In this document: positions 34,735 through 47,596 of the stretch, piece by piece
Layout: each line of letters begins with the position of its first letter
Position numbering within the stretch: position 1 is the stretch's first letter
Assembly: GCF_013373865.1 (NCBI RefSeq)
Contig: NC_050474.1
Coordinates: 453,501-517,500, forward strand
Length of the DNA: 64,000 bases
Origin: Monomorium pharaonis
Lineage: Eukaryota; Arthropoda; Insecta; Hymenoptera; Formicidae
Direction: 5' to 3'
Translations under genes and position numbers: made by a program
Notes under the pieces: model-generated
Database searches by the model: none
What the model was told of the DNA's origin: nothing
The model's input: the letters and a program-made list of their open reading frames with translations, nothing else

Positions 34735-35441
34735 AGTGTCTGAAGTTTATAAATAAAAAAAAGTAAATAAAAATAACAATTTTTTTTAAATAGATTTTCT
34801 AACAAATGGATCTATACAATCTTGTATGATAAAAGAATTTATATTATATAGCAGTTGTATTGTGAAATTACGATGGCATATTTTTATCTATAAAATAATC
34901 GTTCAACTTGTTGTCTTGACAATATATTTTATGCATATCAATAAAAATATTTAAAAATAAAATTGAAAACTTAACGATTTTTATAAGTTTCTCCACATTT
35001 TCGAAGGAATTGGCTATTATCATCATTGTGTAATGTTTGATTAGATCTATCCATATTATTAATATTAAATTTATGATATAATTAAATAACATAATATGTG
35101 GACTGCGTTAAGGAGATCTAGTAAATTATATAATTTACTATACGTAATTCATCAAATGTATAGAATATATCTATTGTTCACAACAAATGTTTAAGAAATG
35201 TAATTGTGTGATAATGATAACACTCTTCTATTTGTATTCTGCGCACATTTTAGTCATAAAAATAATACAGTATTGATTAAAATTGTATCTCTATCATGTC
35301 TTACTGACCATTTCAAAGCTATTGAATATGAGAGGAATGATGGAAGTGGGGAATTATCTTAAAGATATAATAACACGAGTACTATATAATGGTGCACCAA
35401 CACTTTGATGATACAGTAGTCCTGTAAGTGATCCAGTCAAT
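34735..35441. other. NMD3-ASM intergenic region
   Basis: About 700 bp of AT-rich DNA with the NMD3 3' UTR and the ASM promoter. No further feature is supported. Confidence 0.5.
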
Positions 35442-38400
35442 ATGCGGTTCTGTGAATTATTGTTTTTTGCACTTTTATTAACAATTGCAAAGAGCGATGT
35501 GATTAATTATACAAGTATGACATACTATTATATATAAAATTCAAATTAAAAATTAGCAAGTTATATATCTTAAAAAATCATAACATATTTTATTCGTTTT
35601 TTTACAAATAATGGAACAATAACAAATTCAAATGAGATAAACATGGGAAAAATGTAATGTTGAATTATTTAATTTGTTAATGATACTCGCGACAAGATGT
35701 TTCGACTCTACTCAGTCTGTAATTCATGCTTAATAAAGTTACAATTAAGAAAACATGCTAATAAAATTATAAGGTTGGCCGTAATTGGTCATATTAGTGT
35801 GTTCATAAATGTATGTCGATGTGTTAGTTTATATTAAGTTCAGTTAATTCATAAATAACATGTTTTTACATTAATCCATTATTGAAAGCATTTATTGTTA
35901 AAAATTCAGATTCTCCAATTGTTTTTCGTTTGCACACAAAGAAAAGTTGAGTCAATTGCATAAGAGATTAAGTTAAAATAAGATAACACTATTGTATTAT
36001 CTTTTAATCATTGATTAAAATCGTGCAGTATAGATAAAGTACATATCTCATAGATATAAATTTTGTCAATATTTTTAATAGAATTATAAAATTCAATATA
36101 AAATTATTATTACTTTTAAGAGAGATTTACAAAGATAGGAAAAAACATTAACTATAGTGTTCGTCAATGTATATTAACTAATATGTTAATTAATCTTACA
36201 TTACATTCTGCCTTATTGTTGAAGCTGAAAAATGTTGATTCCATCTGTTTTTGCAGATGACGTAATATCGCGTTTTACGCACGAAATTAATAATTGGGTG
36301 CAAACACAAGAGGAATCTGAAGAATTTCGACAATTAATTCACAGCTTAACTCTTCCAACTAGCCTGCAGCGTGATGATTGGCGTAGTTTCGTCGGTGAAA
36401 AAAGCGCAACTGTTTGCATAATATGTCAATCTGTTTTAAAAGTTTTTATAAACTATCGTAGGCAAGGCATGTCAGCGGAAAAAATAAGATCTCTAGTGAT
36501 TAAACTTTGTACTTTAATGAACCTAGAAAATGAACGAGTCTGCGACAGTGCGATAACTATCAATTTGGTAAGTAAATTGAATTGTGCAAATAAAATATTG
36601 AAATATTGAACATTTCATTTCTTTATAATAGCATTTATGAATAAGATGTTAAATTTTAAGATATTGTTTTAGTTTAAGTGTAAAAAATATTTCAGCTTTA
36701 AACAATTTTAGTATTTTAAATTTAAACATTGTTTAAAACTAAAACATTTCGAAGTATTTAAGAAATGGAAAGAAAAAAAAATTTAAATATCTCAAACATT
36801 TTCTATGAGTGAACATGCACGAATTCTTTTATAGATAGTAATACATTTTTTATGTCAACTATATTAACATGTTCAATGTTATCTGAATGTTTTACTTGCA
36901 GCCAGTAATTTTGTATATCATAGATTCAAAGCCGAATCTAGCGGGATCTACTATTTGTGGAGTTATATTAGAATCGCAATTTTGCCCACTCAATGACACT
37001 GAATTCAATTGGACAGTCAATATTGATAATGGTCCCCCAAAACTAATCGATATCGAAGAAAATGATGAAACCATAAATATAGTACAAATAACTGATATTC
37101 ATTACGATCCTAATTACGAACCTTACGGCAACTCGTATTGTGATGATCCAACATGCTGCCGAAAAGGACAAAACAACACAAATACGAGCGGCAAAGTGGC
37201 AGGATATTGGGGAGATTATAATTATTGCGATAGTCCATGGCATACCGTTGTCGATGTCCTAGATCACATTAGAACTCAACATCAAGAACGCAAGAATCAT
37301 TGTCACGTAATAAATTATTATTTATATTATTTTTATATATTAATAATCATATAAATGTTTTTTCAAAACTTATTTTATGGGACATTAATTTGTAGAATAT
37401 TTCCTACGTTTATATGACTGGCGATATAATAGACCACGGTGTTTGGGAAACTACGCTTGAAGGAAATATAAAAAGTCTGAACAAAACATATCATCAAATT
37501 CACGAAACATTCATAAATATCCCTGTATATCCTATCCTGGGTAATCATGAACCACATCCTGCAAATCAGTGAGCTATATAAATTTTACATATACATTATA
37601 TAACTATATATAGTTTAATTAGTGAGTACCTCCCACATTTTGATATTAAAATAGTATTATGTAATTCTAGATATGCTCCTAAAGCTATTACTAATGAAGA
37701 ATTAAGCACACAATGGCTATATAAGATGGTGTCTGATTTATGGATTGATTTCGAGTGGTTACCAGAATCTACACGGACCACAATTCTGCAAGGTGGATAT
37801 TACACGGTTTTGTCTAAAAAAGGATTTAGGATTATAGCTTTGAATAATAATGTATGTTATAGTTACAACTGGTGAGTATATCAAATCAATTTTAAGATAC
37901 AAGCATTTTATTTTATTTTGTAGATTGCGATATATTATAGATATCATTAATTAATCTACAGTATATACTTATCTCAATATTCGCTTAACGCCGATATCAC
38001 TAACATATCAGCCAATAAATATCACAAATTTGCACATTATGACATACTGCGATTTATACAAAATTAATTTTTCCAATAGTGTTTCTAAACTTTTTTTAAC
38101 TCGTGTATTTATTTTAAATTTTATATATATTAATTTTAAAAGGGAATGTCTGAAATTCTTTTCTTGAAGATATTAAAATTATTTTACGCTTTAACTTCGT
38201 ATGTAATATCTAAATTTTTTTAGATTACATTTTAAACAGAAAGCTAATATAAACCTGTAGTTTTTAAATTTCAATAACTTTTAGCTATGTTATTATGTAA
38301 TCCAAACATTCTTAATCGTTAATGTGGAAAGCAAAATAAATTATTTTATTTTACACAGTTCCATATAAAAATAATTTCTAGGTGGCTATGGTATCAACCG

Positions 38401-39208
38401 CAAGATCCTGACGGCCAATTGCAATGGTTGGCCGACACGCTTTTGCAAGCTGAAAAGAATAAAGAATTTGTGCACATATTAGGGCACATTCCACCCGATG
38501 ACAGAGATTGTCAAGCTACATGGAGAAGAGAATATTTGAAAATCATCAACCGATACGCCCACATTATTAGAGCGGAATTTAACGGCCATACGCACAATGA
38601 TGAGTTACGATTGCATTACAGTGTCGACGATAAGATTAATAATGTTGCCTGGAATGGCGGTAGTGCAACTACCTATCAGAATTTAAATTCCAATTACAAG
38701 CTATATATTGTAGACAGCAAAAATTATGTGAGTATCATATCATTACAGCAAAATTATGTGCATTCGTAAAATTATGCAATGTACATTTATACGAGTCACT
38801 TTATTACAGGCAGTGAAAGATTTCGAGAATTGGACGTATAATTTAACTTTAGCGAATGCTAACCCCAATCAACGACCATTATGGTACAAGTCATACTCAT
38901 TCAAAGAAGAATATGGCATTTCCGACTTGACATACGATTCGTTACATACTTGGTTGCATGAACTGGCAAACAACGAGAATCTACTAAAGCGCTATTACAG
39001 GTAATGTATAGTAACATACAGATTTGAATTCACAGATGTGAATTCTTATCAAGGATATTCTATTTCAACCAAGATTTTTAGGAATTTCTTTAAACACACT
39101 GACCCATCACTGAGGAAAGAGTGTGATATGCAATGCATGAAACCTTATGTATGCCGTATAATTGCAAGCTTGGGAAATCATAAGACTAAATGTATCAGCA
39201 ATCAGTAA
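35442..39208 (+). CDS. SMPD1: Acid sphingomyelinase (sphingomyelin phosphodiesterase)
   Basis: Lysosomal or secreted zinc hydrolase that cleaves sphingomyelin to ceramide and phosphocholine. Exons: 35442-35514, 36257-36567, 36902-37306, 37396-37568, 37671-37871, 38382-38727, 38810-39000 and 39082-39208, in phase, giving 608 residues. Exon 1 is a signal peptide (MRFCELLFFALLLTIAKS). Exon 2 and the start of exon 3 form the saposin-B domain (cysteines in ATVCIICQSVLK, LCTLMN, GSTICGV). Metal-site motifs of the calcineurin-like domain follow in order: QITDIHYDP, YMTGDIIDHG, GNHEPHPANQ, HILGHIPPDD and EFNGHTHNDE. A Cys-rich C-terminal tail (CDMQCMKPYVC) is typical of the family. Several insect genomes carry multiple ASM copies, so this may be one of a group. 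The stop lies 227 bp from the stop of convergent UQCC1. Confidence 0.95.
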
Positions 39209-39435
39209 TTTGAATTTACATCTATTTTTACAGCTGTTTTTTAATTTGATTCAACATTAGTGAAAAAAAAATTATTAAAGTGAAAAAATAACTTTATTTT
39301 GTAGAAAATAATTCACGAAAGAGTAACATTCTACATTTATTACTATATTTGTACAATCGCTTTTCATAATAATATTATGTATTTACAAGAATAACATATT
39401 TTACATTATCTGTTATTTTTATTTAACTGTAAACA

Positions 39436-41269
39436 TTATTGTTGATGCTTACACAAACTTTTTATGTCTATTAATTTTAAAACAGGTTTTCTTAAAACTT
39501 CATTATTTGGTAAACTGTCGAATAAACAGATCTGGAAAGTAAACACAAAGAAATGTTTTTTTTAATAAAGTACAGCTGCATTGTAACAAGTTAACTTTGG
39601 CAAGTTCTTTCATAACAATAAAATATGGAATATATTTGTGCATTTAAATAAATCTTTAAAATATAAACCTTACCTGTTTCCTAACATAATGGACAAGCGT
39701 TTCAACATGTTCCGGATTGTTACATTCTGAATGAAAGAAGCGTCTCCACAATGCTCCTGCCAATGTTTTATCATCAGCTTGTATGCCTTCATCGTAACCT
39801 ATTATAGCAGCATTGAATTGATACGATATTTCCTTTATTTGTTTCTGTTTAACTGAGTTCTTGACTTGCTATAATAATAATATAATAAATGTGTTTAATT
39901 AAAAAGTGTGAAATTTTATTGAGTCATAAAACATTATAAAAAGCACAAAAAACACTAGTATCAACTTCAATTAATATATTTTATTTAACAATCATTATTT
40001 GATTGTTAAATAAAATATATTAATTGAAGTTGATACTAGTGTAGTATTGAAGTTGATTTCATGTAAGCAAGAATATAATTTCTTGCTTATGTATGAAACT
40101 ATGATTTTCTTGCTTATACATATATAATTTAATCTTTTTTAAAGAATTTGATTATTTTAAATTTCAGCAAAATATTATATTTCTATTTCAATATTATAAC
40201 AGTTTAAAGAGCACAATATATGGTTGTTTGATAATAATAGTATTAAAGAATTCTAATTCTTGATTTGAAAATATTTCTTTCTCTTAATTCACAAAAATTA
40301 TTGAATAACGAGAATATATTTTTCTTAATAAAATTATATTTCTTCATATAACTAATTAGATTTGTTTACTGCTATAAGATTTTATTTTAATATTAAACAT
40401 TTTATCGAAATATACTTAAAACAAGAATAGGTTTTTTGTACATATATATACAATAGTATAGATGCGCATTAAAAGTACAATGTTACTTACACCAAGGTTC
40501 TCTATTCTGGCCTTCGTATCATCCCACATTGCTGATACCGCATTATTCCTGACAACCTTCCCATCTTGTTCATCTGCCATGTAGCGAACCATTATCATCC
40601 ATACATGAAGCTCTGTCACCAGAAACCAAGAGAAAAGTGTATCCGGCAGATTAAAATCTATATATTTAAAAGAATGTATTGTTGAAATGAACAAATTAGA
40701 ATTATAACTGTCACAACATAGATCTTGTAATAGAAAATTTACGTTTAAAGAAGAAAGGATAGTCCACTTGACCAATTACATGTTCGTACACATTATAGCC
40801 CAAATGCATATTTCTCTGCAATTAATATACTGATATTATTGTCAAAAATACTTTTAATATCAGGTCTGTTCTTTTTAACTGCTCAATAAGTTAGAATGAG
40901 CAAAAATTATACCTGTCTTTAAATAATTGTACCAGTGCAGCAGTGAAGCTAAAATGAACAGGCCAATTTTGGCAAAGCACAAAGCATCAGTGCAGACTAC
41001 AAAAGCAGCAAGGTAGCTGCTCAAAAATGCTTTTGTTCAAGTTTTAATAGTAATAAAAAATTTTTAATTACATATTTTTGAAGATCTAGAATACCCCACT
41101 TTTTCAGCGTCCTTTCCAGTCTTCCAATTCTCGGTCGTATACTTTTCGCGGCAGGCGTGCTAGGCATCGTGAGGATATTTTTGTTTGGAGCCTGCGTTGA
41201 GGAAGCTACCTGTAATAGACTGGCAGTACCAAAACCTCCATGTATTGTCCTTCGACTCAACAGCAACAT
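39436..41269 (-). CDS. UQCC1: Ubiquinol-cytochrome c reductase complex assembly factor 1 (CBP3 homologue)
   Basis: Mitochondrial assembly factor that binds newly made cytochrome b for complex III. Minus-strand exons: 41269-41072, 40815-40743, 40657-40491, 39868-39674 and 39531-39436, giving 242 residues. The N-terminus MLLLSRRTIHGGFGTASLLQ is a basic mitochondrial presequence. Family core: GYNVYEHVIGQVDYPFFFK, then FNLPDTLFSWFLVTELHVWM, SAMWDDTKARIENLG, then FNAAIIGYDEGIQADDKTLA and LWRRFFHSE. The start at 41269 is the first ATG. An acceptor-like TTTCAG just upstream suggests a 5' UTR intron. An alternative segment (FTAALVQLFKD, about 40952-40918) has exon-like borders but does not join the first exon in phase. 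The intron between exons 3 and 4 contains a perfect hairpin. Confidence 0.92.
39953..40041. repeat. Perfect inverted repeat, 42-bp arms, 5-bp loop
   Basis: The left arm 39953-39994 begins CACTAGTATCAACTTCAATT. The right arm 40000-40041 is its exact reverse complement. The loop is TTATT. The outermost sequence of the right arm is partly repeated just outside (ATTGAAGTTGAT). It lies in an intron of UQCC1 and would form a long RNA hairpin in the pre-mRNA. Confidence 0.95.
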
Positions 41270-42231
41270 CGCGTTCTGAAACGGAAACGCGCTCAACTTA
41301 GCAAAGCCATACGTGAAAACGGAAACATGCCAGGAGCATCATGGGGAGACAAATGTAGCAAAGAGGCGATTCAGAGTCGACTGGCGGAAGATTATATCCA
41401 TAAGGAAGCAAACACCTTCGATGAGGGAAGCAGCTGGGCGCATAGTGTAACGGACATTTCGCCGTAATACTATCCTACGTGATCTGACGTGATCCTACGT
41501 CCTACACTACACCTCGCCGGCGATGTGCGAGCCTCGAGAGCGGTAGCGACTTAGCGACAGCAGCAGCAGCAGCAGCAACCAGCAACAACAACGACAAGCG
41601 TGCATCCCTAAGGTGCTGCCCGCGCCGAACGGAGATCGAGAGAACTTGTGTCGGATAATGGAGATCTCGGGCTAATGGGCTCGACGCTCGCGCGGCAACG
41701 CCGGCAACGTTTAAGCGAGATTTCTCAATTGTTCCTGCTTAGAGCTACGCGTGGTTATGTAAAATCGGTAGGTTGCTCGTACCCACGCGAGATCGGCTAG
41801 CGTCTGCGAGATAAACGTTGATCGTGCTGAATAAAACGAAGGAGAGACTACCCGTCTCTCCGACGCTTTGCTTCTGCATGTTGTATGGTACACGAGCGAG
41901 CATCCCGTCCTCGATTATCTCGACTTGTTTACGACTCGTGCGCGTTGTCTACAGATGGTCCAGGAAAAATCTCAACTTTTTTGTAACTTGCTGATTCTAG
42001 ACCCATCTTAGGTGCGAGTCATGCTCGCGTTTATATTTAGTAATGTAGGAATTTAGTAGCTTCAAATTCAGGTGCACATGTATTCTTTGGATTCACGTTG
42101 CGAACGTTTCCTCCATGTGTCTTCAAGAATTTCTTATAATTTCAATTATAATCTTCTGAATCGTAATGTTATAAACAGAGTCTGAGGATCTGGTTACTCA
42201 AAAGATAGAAAAACCCTTTGAGAAGAAAATC
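41270..42231. other. Divergent promoter region of UQCC1 and ZNF800 homologue
   Basis: CpG-rich from about 41240 to 41960, as expected for a bidirectional promoter. A CAG/CAA-rich stretch lies at 41558-41595. An acceptor-like AACAG at about 42173-42177 precedes the first coding exon of the zinc-finger gene, so its 5' UTR is probably spliced. A 46-codon open frame at 41327-41467 (MPGASWGDKCSK) has no recognised homologue. Confidence 0.5.
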
Positions 42232-43254
42232 ATGCAGACTAAGGGTAAAAACAGAATAAATGGAAAGCTTGGAAAGCTGTTTACCAGCAACACGAACAGC
42301 ATGAGTCATCCAGACCTGTCCAGCTTGCGTAAGCCAATTGATACAAGCGTATCCGACTTATACCAGGTCAGCAAACTTCTTGAGGATGGCACTGACGAGG
42401 TTAAAGCTATATTATCATACGAATGCAGCATTATATATGAATGCTGCGTCTGTCGCAGCTTGTTCAGAAGCATCGTAAATCTAATATCTCACAAAAGAGA
42501 ATATTGTAAGGAAAAGTTTGATATCACGCTTCGTAAACGTGTATTGAATAGTTGTAATGTGGTAAGTAGAGTACGATCTGCTTGTGTTATTACTATTTCT
42601 TGTACTTGCAAGGGTTGAATAAAAAGTAATATTTCTATGAACATTACTAGTGATTGAATAGGAATATCTTAATAAATGAAATGCAAAATTAATCCTTAGA
42701 AAAATGTATTCTTTAAATACCTGTACTTATTTTGTAATATAATTATCAGATTATTAAATACAGATAATAATTAAACACGCTTCTGATGCACAAGTTTAAC
42801 AAAATTATCCCAAAAAGTCTAATCTTTGTTTCCACAACCAGATCTTAATGGCTTGACCAACTTGTTTGTTAGATGTCCATAGTCTTTAAGTTTTGGGAAA
42901 AAAATAGTAGTCTTAGGATATCAAAAGTCTACAGACTGATTTTATTATACTACGAGAAAAGTAAAGACAGTGGATTTGTGACTATACTTGATTGTTAATA
43001 ATAAATAAAAATATGGTCTCATTGATAGTTCTTATTATAATTATTATTTTTATAATTATTATTGCTATAATGTTGGTAATAATAACATAATATGTTACAC
43101 TGACAAAAAATAATTACAATTGTCACAATTTAAATATAAATGATAAAAATGATTATAAATTATAGTCATTTTCAATGCTAACACATTGTATCTTATTATT
43201 ACTAACATTGTTGCAGTAATTATAAAAATGAAGCTCATGATATTTTAAAATTAG

Positions 43255-43288
<34 letters not shown>

Positions 43289-46200
43289 AATATTTTTCTT
43301 TCAATGTACAGACTAGGCTTGACAAAACTCATTTACTATTGACAGCAGCATTCTATTCAGTTATCTTGTAACTGTATTGAATACAGATACCTGAAAAAGG
43401 CATTCCAAGAATTATTTCTTCTCTCTAAGAATCTTCCATTTGTTTAAAATATTCCCATTCAGTCACGACGCTTCATTAAAAATTATTACTCTTCATTCAA
43501 TCCTTGTATAGTAATATTCTTTTTTCCAGCATTCCACCAGAAAATCGATAATGCACATGTTCAAAGCACAGCAAACAAGTAATAAAGAAGGTGTTAAGAA
43601 CGATAGGATACTCAGAAGTCAAGTATCTAAAGGATCAAGTAAAAGAGATCTCAGTGCAATAATAGATGTAATAAACAAAAAACAAGAAGAATATATTGAG
43701 AAGCAAATAAAAAATGAAAACGCGATCTCTCAATCTCCAGATGATCACGTCCATTTGGAGACTACAGATACAAATTGTTCTGCGATATATCAAACTGTTA
43801 AATCATCCAACGCAGTGGTCGATGCTATAGATTTAATGAAAAAACAAGTAAACATTATATTAATTCATTGATAAGATTTATTGTTTACTTATTGTGCTTA
43901 CATATAAGTGCATATTAAATATTTAAAGTAACATTATTATCATAATTATTGTATATATTTAATCCGAAAATGATTGTGACATAGATCACATTCTTTTCTT
44001 AGATAACAGAATTGAAGAATATGACGGACGAGAATACCTTCGCATTAGATGGGCAAATGTCCGAAAATCAGTTATCTGAAAAAAGTGATAGTCCTATTCA
44101 AGCGAATATGAGCGATGAGGATGAAGAGAATGAATTATTGATATATAGATTACCAAAGAATAATTTATTCTGCTTTTTCTGTAAATAATATCCTTATTTT
44201 TTAGTAACAAGTCGTTTGATAAATATGAGAAGTTGCTGTTTTCATTCACAGGTAATGCAAAATTCTCAACAAAGAAGACGTTAACTGTTCATATAAAAAC
44301 GCAGCATACGTTCAAACGTTTATGCTATCCTTGTCCCTGCTGCACAAATACATTTGCAAATACGTGGAGTGTCTATCGGCATTTATATAAAGGTATTATT
44401 ACATAAAAACGTAACTGGGTATACTCGTAGCACGTTATTTATCTTAAATTTTTTTTCTTTTTGAAATGTATGGTATTTGAATCAGTCATTTGAGAAATCC
44501 CATAAGTAAAAAAAACCCTTCTGGGAAATTCGAAAAAATGATAATTTTTACAATACAAATTACTATAGTAAAAAGGATTGAAAATATGTTAAAAATACGT
44601 TATTATTTCTAAATTATGTCTTTAAAAGTCATACATTAAAGTCTATTTTTATTTTTTTTCCTAAATAAATATAAACACTATTTACCTGATAGATAAGTTT
44701 ACCAAGGAGTTGGAACAACCGGCCCTAAATAAGTGAAATAAGCATTTTCATATATATAAGATTTTTTAATTGGGAAATTTTGCAAATGTAATGATTCTTC
44801 TAAGATTATTAGAAAACATCTTATGACAGGTGTATTCTAAATATCCTTTGTATTTTAAGATTATATTGTTGAAAAATACAATTTACTAAAAAAGTATATG
44901 TATTACATTTAAAAAACTGTGTTTTGATTAATTTATCTTTATAATTTTCCGAACAGTTCACAAGATGACCAATAAACAAGTATGTAAGTTAAAACTGCAA
45001 ATTAAACAAAAAGCATTTCATAGAAAGTCAACGGTGATGAGACATATAAAAAAAGTTCATGCAGATAAAGTATCTGCTCTGAAAAATGCCAAGAAAAATA
45101 GTAATAAAACACGGGTACATTCCGATAATATATCAGTTTTTTATCATAATATAATAAAGAATAATAATTATAAATAGCCATATATATCACTGTATGTATG
45201 AATCTAATAATTTTTTTATAGGAACCGATAAGTCATACAGAATCTAATACAAAGCTCTGCGATAAACGCAAGAGGAAATTGAACATGAAGACATCTTGTA
45301 TACAATATTATCAAACACCGATTGCTGCACGCGATGAAATAATTAAGAGTCAACAATGTAATGAATTTTTAGCCTCGATATCCAATAACATGAAATGTGA
45401 AGTGGATGTCGATTTAGCAACTGATACAATTATAAAGCCATCCAATAATACAAATATATCGAATGAAAATTCCGAATATGTAACATCATCTTCTGAGATT
45501 AGTAATCACGAGTTGCCCATTCAAGCGCATTTTAAAATTAATAAGGAAGATTGGGATCTACCAGAGAATGAAGATAATTATCTTTCTGAACATAATTCAT
45601 CAGTAGATAGCAATAATGATTCTGATGTTACGTTGCTACGAAATATTGATAATATTGACTCATTGTCTTCCACTGAGAGCCAAGATAGTTTTGCATCTGA
45701 TGAAAATTCAAAATCATCTAAAGTTGTATGCGCAGATGTAAACGAAGTTAATCCTGCCATTTCAGAGGTGAATAAAAAGGAAGAAGCGTCGAGTCAACTT
45801 AATGAGAAACAAGAGACTGATTCAAAAGGTGAGTCATTTGATTTTTAAAGCATTATAAAAATAACTTTTATCTTGAATGAAATCTTATAGCGAATTTGAT
45901 TGGATTGCACTAGTACACATTTATATACATTAAAGCCGCTTTATCTGAATCTATTAATAACTTAAGTGTAAAAGTGACATCACTTATGTTATTTAAGTTG
46001 ATTTATGTATACGGCTTTAATGTGCATTCAATCGAAATCATTATTAAACGTAAATGAGCTGTGCGATAAAACACAAATAAAACAAATATTTGTATTGGAT
46101 ATAAATATTTGTAAATACATCATTGATAAATATTTGGAATTTTGATGCCTTTAGCTCAACGTTCGTGTTGAAATAAAATTATTCCTAAAATAAATGTATA

Positions 46201-47307
46201 TCCTGTTTACTCTATTACTGACCTATTTATTTCTTGTATTTCCTTTGCAAATACGAGTATTCTTATTGTGTGTACGATTCGATTTTTAATAATAAATTTT
46301 ATTTAAATTTAAAAAAAACTATTACAACAATTTGTTAAATTTTAGAGGGAGAGAATATTGAAGTAAAGGAAAATAATTTCAATATGCAGTCTTCGTCTTT
46401 ACTGCCAAACGAAAAGAATTGGGTTTTACTAATGGAAAGTAAATTAGCTTCTATCGCAAACTTTGAGAAGCGGCGGTGCCTTTTGTGCAAACGAAAATTT
46501 ACATCCATAGCCAATGTACGCAGGCACGTGGCGGTGCATCTCGGTTGGAATCGTTATCGCTGCAAGTTGTGTGATTTTAAGTGTTTCATCAAATGTGAGT
46601 GTATTACACATTGTATTAAAATGCATAATATACAAAATCGCACAGCTGCAGCAGAAATGATATTCGAAATACCGCAAAACGAATATATGTGTAACGATGG
46701 TAAGGATGTCATCACAGAAGCGACTGATCTCGATATTACGAATGCAACTGTATCGCCGTGTCAGTTAGAGATGTGTGTAGACTTGAATAGTTCTAATAAT
46801 TTGGATATACATGCTACTTTGCAAAATGAAGCTACTGCCCCGAATGAGCAAGTCGCGGAATCATTCGAAAGTGCTGAATATCAAAGTGTTGATGTGGACG
46901 AGAATGATAAAATCGTGACAATGCCAGATTTGCCAGAATGTATGTTGAATAGTAAAAAATTAGATGACGATCTTGAACTTAAACGAATGGTAATGGAAGT
47001 GATATTTGGTTCTAATGATGTAAACGCGACCGAACAGGTAGACTCCGAGTCCACATTAGAGACTAATGATTATGCGAGTGAACATATAGATGCGAACGCT
47101 AATGTAAATAATGTTACGACTATTAACGAATCCAAAGAAGCGTCTTGTTTAATATTAGAGAACGTCAAACAACGTCCCACGCGTAACCGAATAAAACCTT
47201 TAAACAAAGACTTTGTATACGATTTAAAGGAAGTAGTGCATCGAAAAGAAACTGCCCTTATCAATAATTCTGAAATTTTGCATATACGAAAGAAAGTTAA
47301 ATTGTAA
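42232..47307 (+). CDS. ZNF800: C2H2 zinc-finger protein, ZNF800 homologue
   Basis: Probable nuclear transcription regulator. Exons: 42232-42561, 43530-43847, 44003-44180, 44252-44392, 44957-45114, 45222-45828 and 46346-47307, all in phase, giving 897 residues. Exon 1 carries the ZNF800-specific atypical finger YECCVCRSLFRSIVNLISHK ending in a Cys. A second finger is split by an intron within its CXXC (LFCFFC, NAKFSTKKTLTVHIKTQH). A third reads CPCCTNTFANTWSVYRHLYK. Exon 5 holds a finger-like unit ending RHIKKVH but with one zinc Cys missing. Two more fingers lie in exon 7 (CLLCKRKFTSIANVRRHVAV; CKLCDFKCFIKCECITH). Between them are long acidic, Asn/Ser-rich linkers. The C-terminus is basic (RPTRNRIKPLN). 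The start chosen is the first ATG in an exon whose upstream frame stays open, so an upstream coding exon is possible. Confidence 0.88.
43257..43286. repeat. (TA)n microsatellite
   Basis: Short pure TA tract in intron 1 of the ZNF800 homologue. Confidence 0.9.
45928..46023. mobile_element. Foldback element with CATTAAAGCCG ends
   Basis: ACATTAAAGCCG at the left and CGGCTTTAATGT at the right are perfect complements. Similarity continues inward (TGAATC with GATTTA, AACTTAAGTG with CACTTATGTTATTTAAGT). The unit of about 95 bp lies in the last intron of the zinc-finger gene. Confidence 0.65.
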
Positions 47308-47586
47308 AATTAATAATAATGAGTTGTACGATTAATAATCGATAATATCAATGCATTGATAATACTGATTGTGATTATCATTTAATAATGTATTTTTATA
47401 AATTTTTTAAATAAATGCGTGCGATCATGCGCGTACAAATACAGAATTAGTTTAATTAAAACGTACAATATAAAATACAAGCATTACAACATTCGTTTTC
47501 ACTTTGTATCCTATCGTTCCAATTCAATTATTCAAAAATTCCAAATTTTCGCGCCACATGGTTCAGGGACTACGTCTGGCCAAGTC

Positions 47587-47596
47587 GCGCATGCGC
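47587..47596. promoter_or_regulatory. NRF-1-type site (GCGCATGCGC)
   Basis: A perfect GCGCATGCGC palindrome, the core recognised by NRF-1 (erect wing in flies), begins the CpG-rich segment upstream of the tetraspanin gene. A related GCGCGCATGC lies near 47850. Function is inferred. Confidence 0.45.

Noticed and set aside
40918..40952. Possible extra UQCC1 exon encoding FTAALVQLFKD
   Set aside because: It cannot join the first exon in phase and would need a different acceptor for the next exon. Direct joining of 41072 to 40815 gives a gap-free family alignment.
41327..41467. Open frame MPGASWGDKCSK... in the UQCC1/zinc-finger promoter
   Set aside because: No homologue recognised and no donor in phase with the zinc-finger exon.
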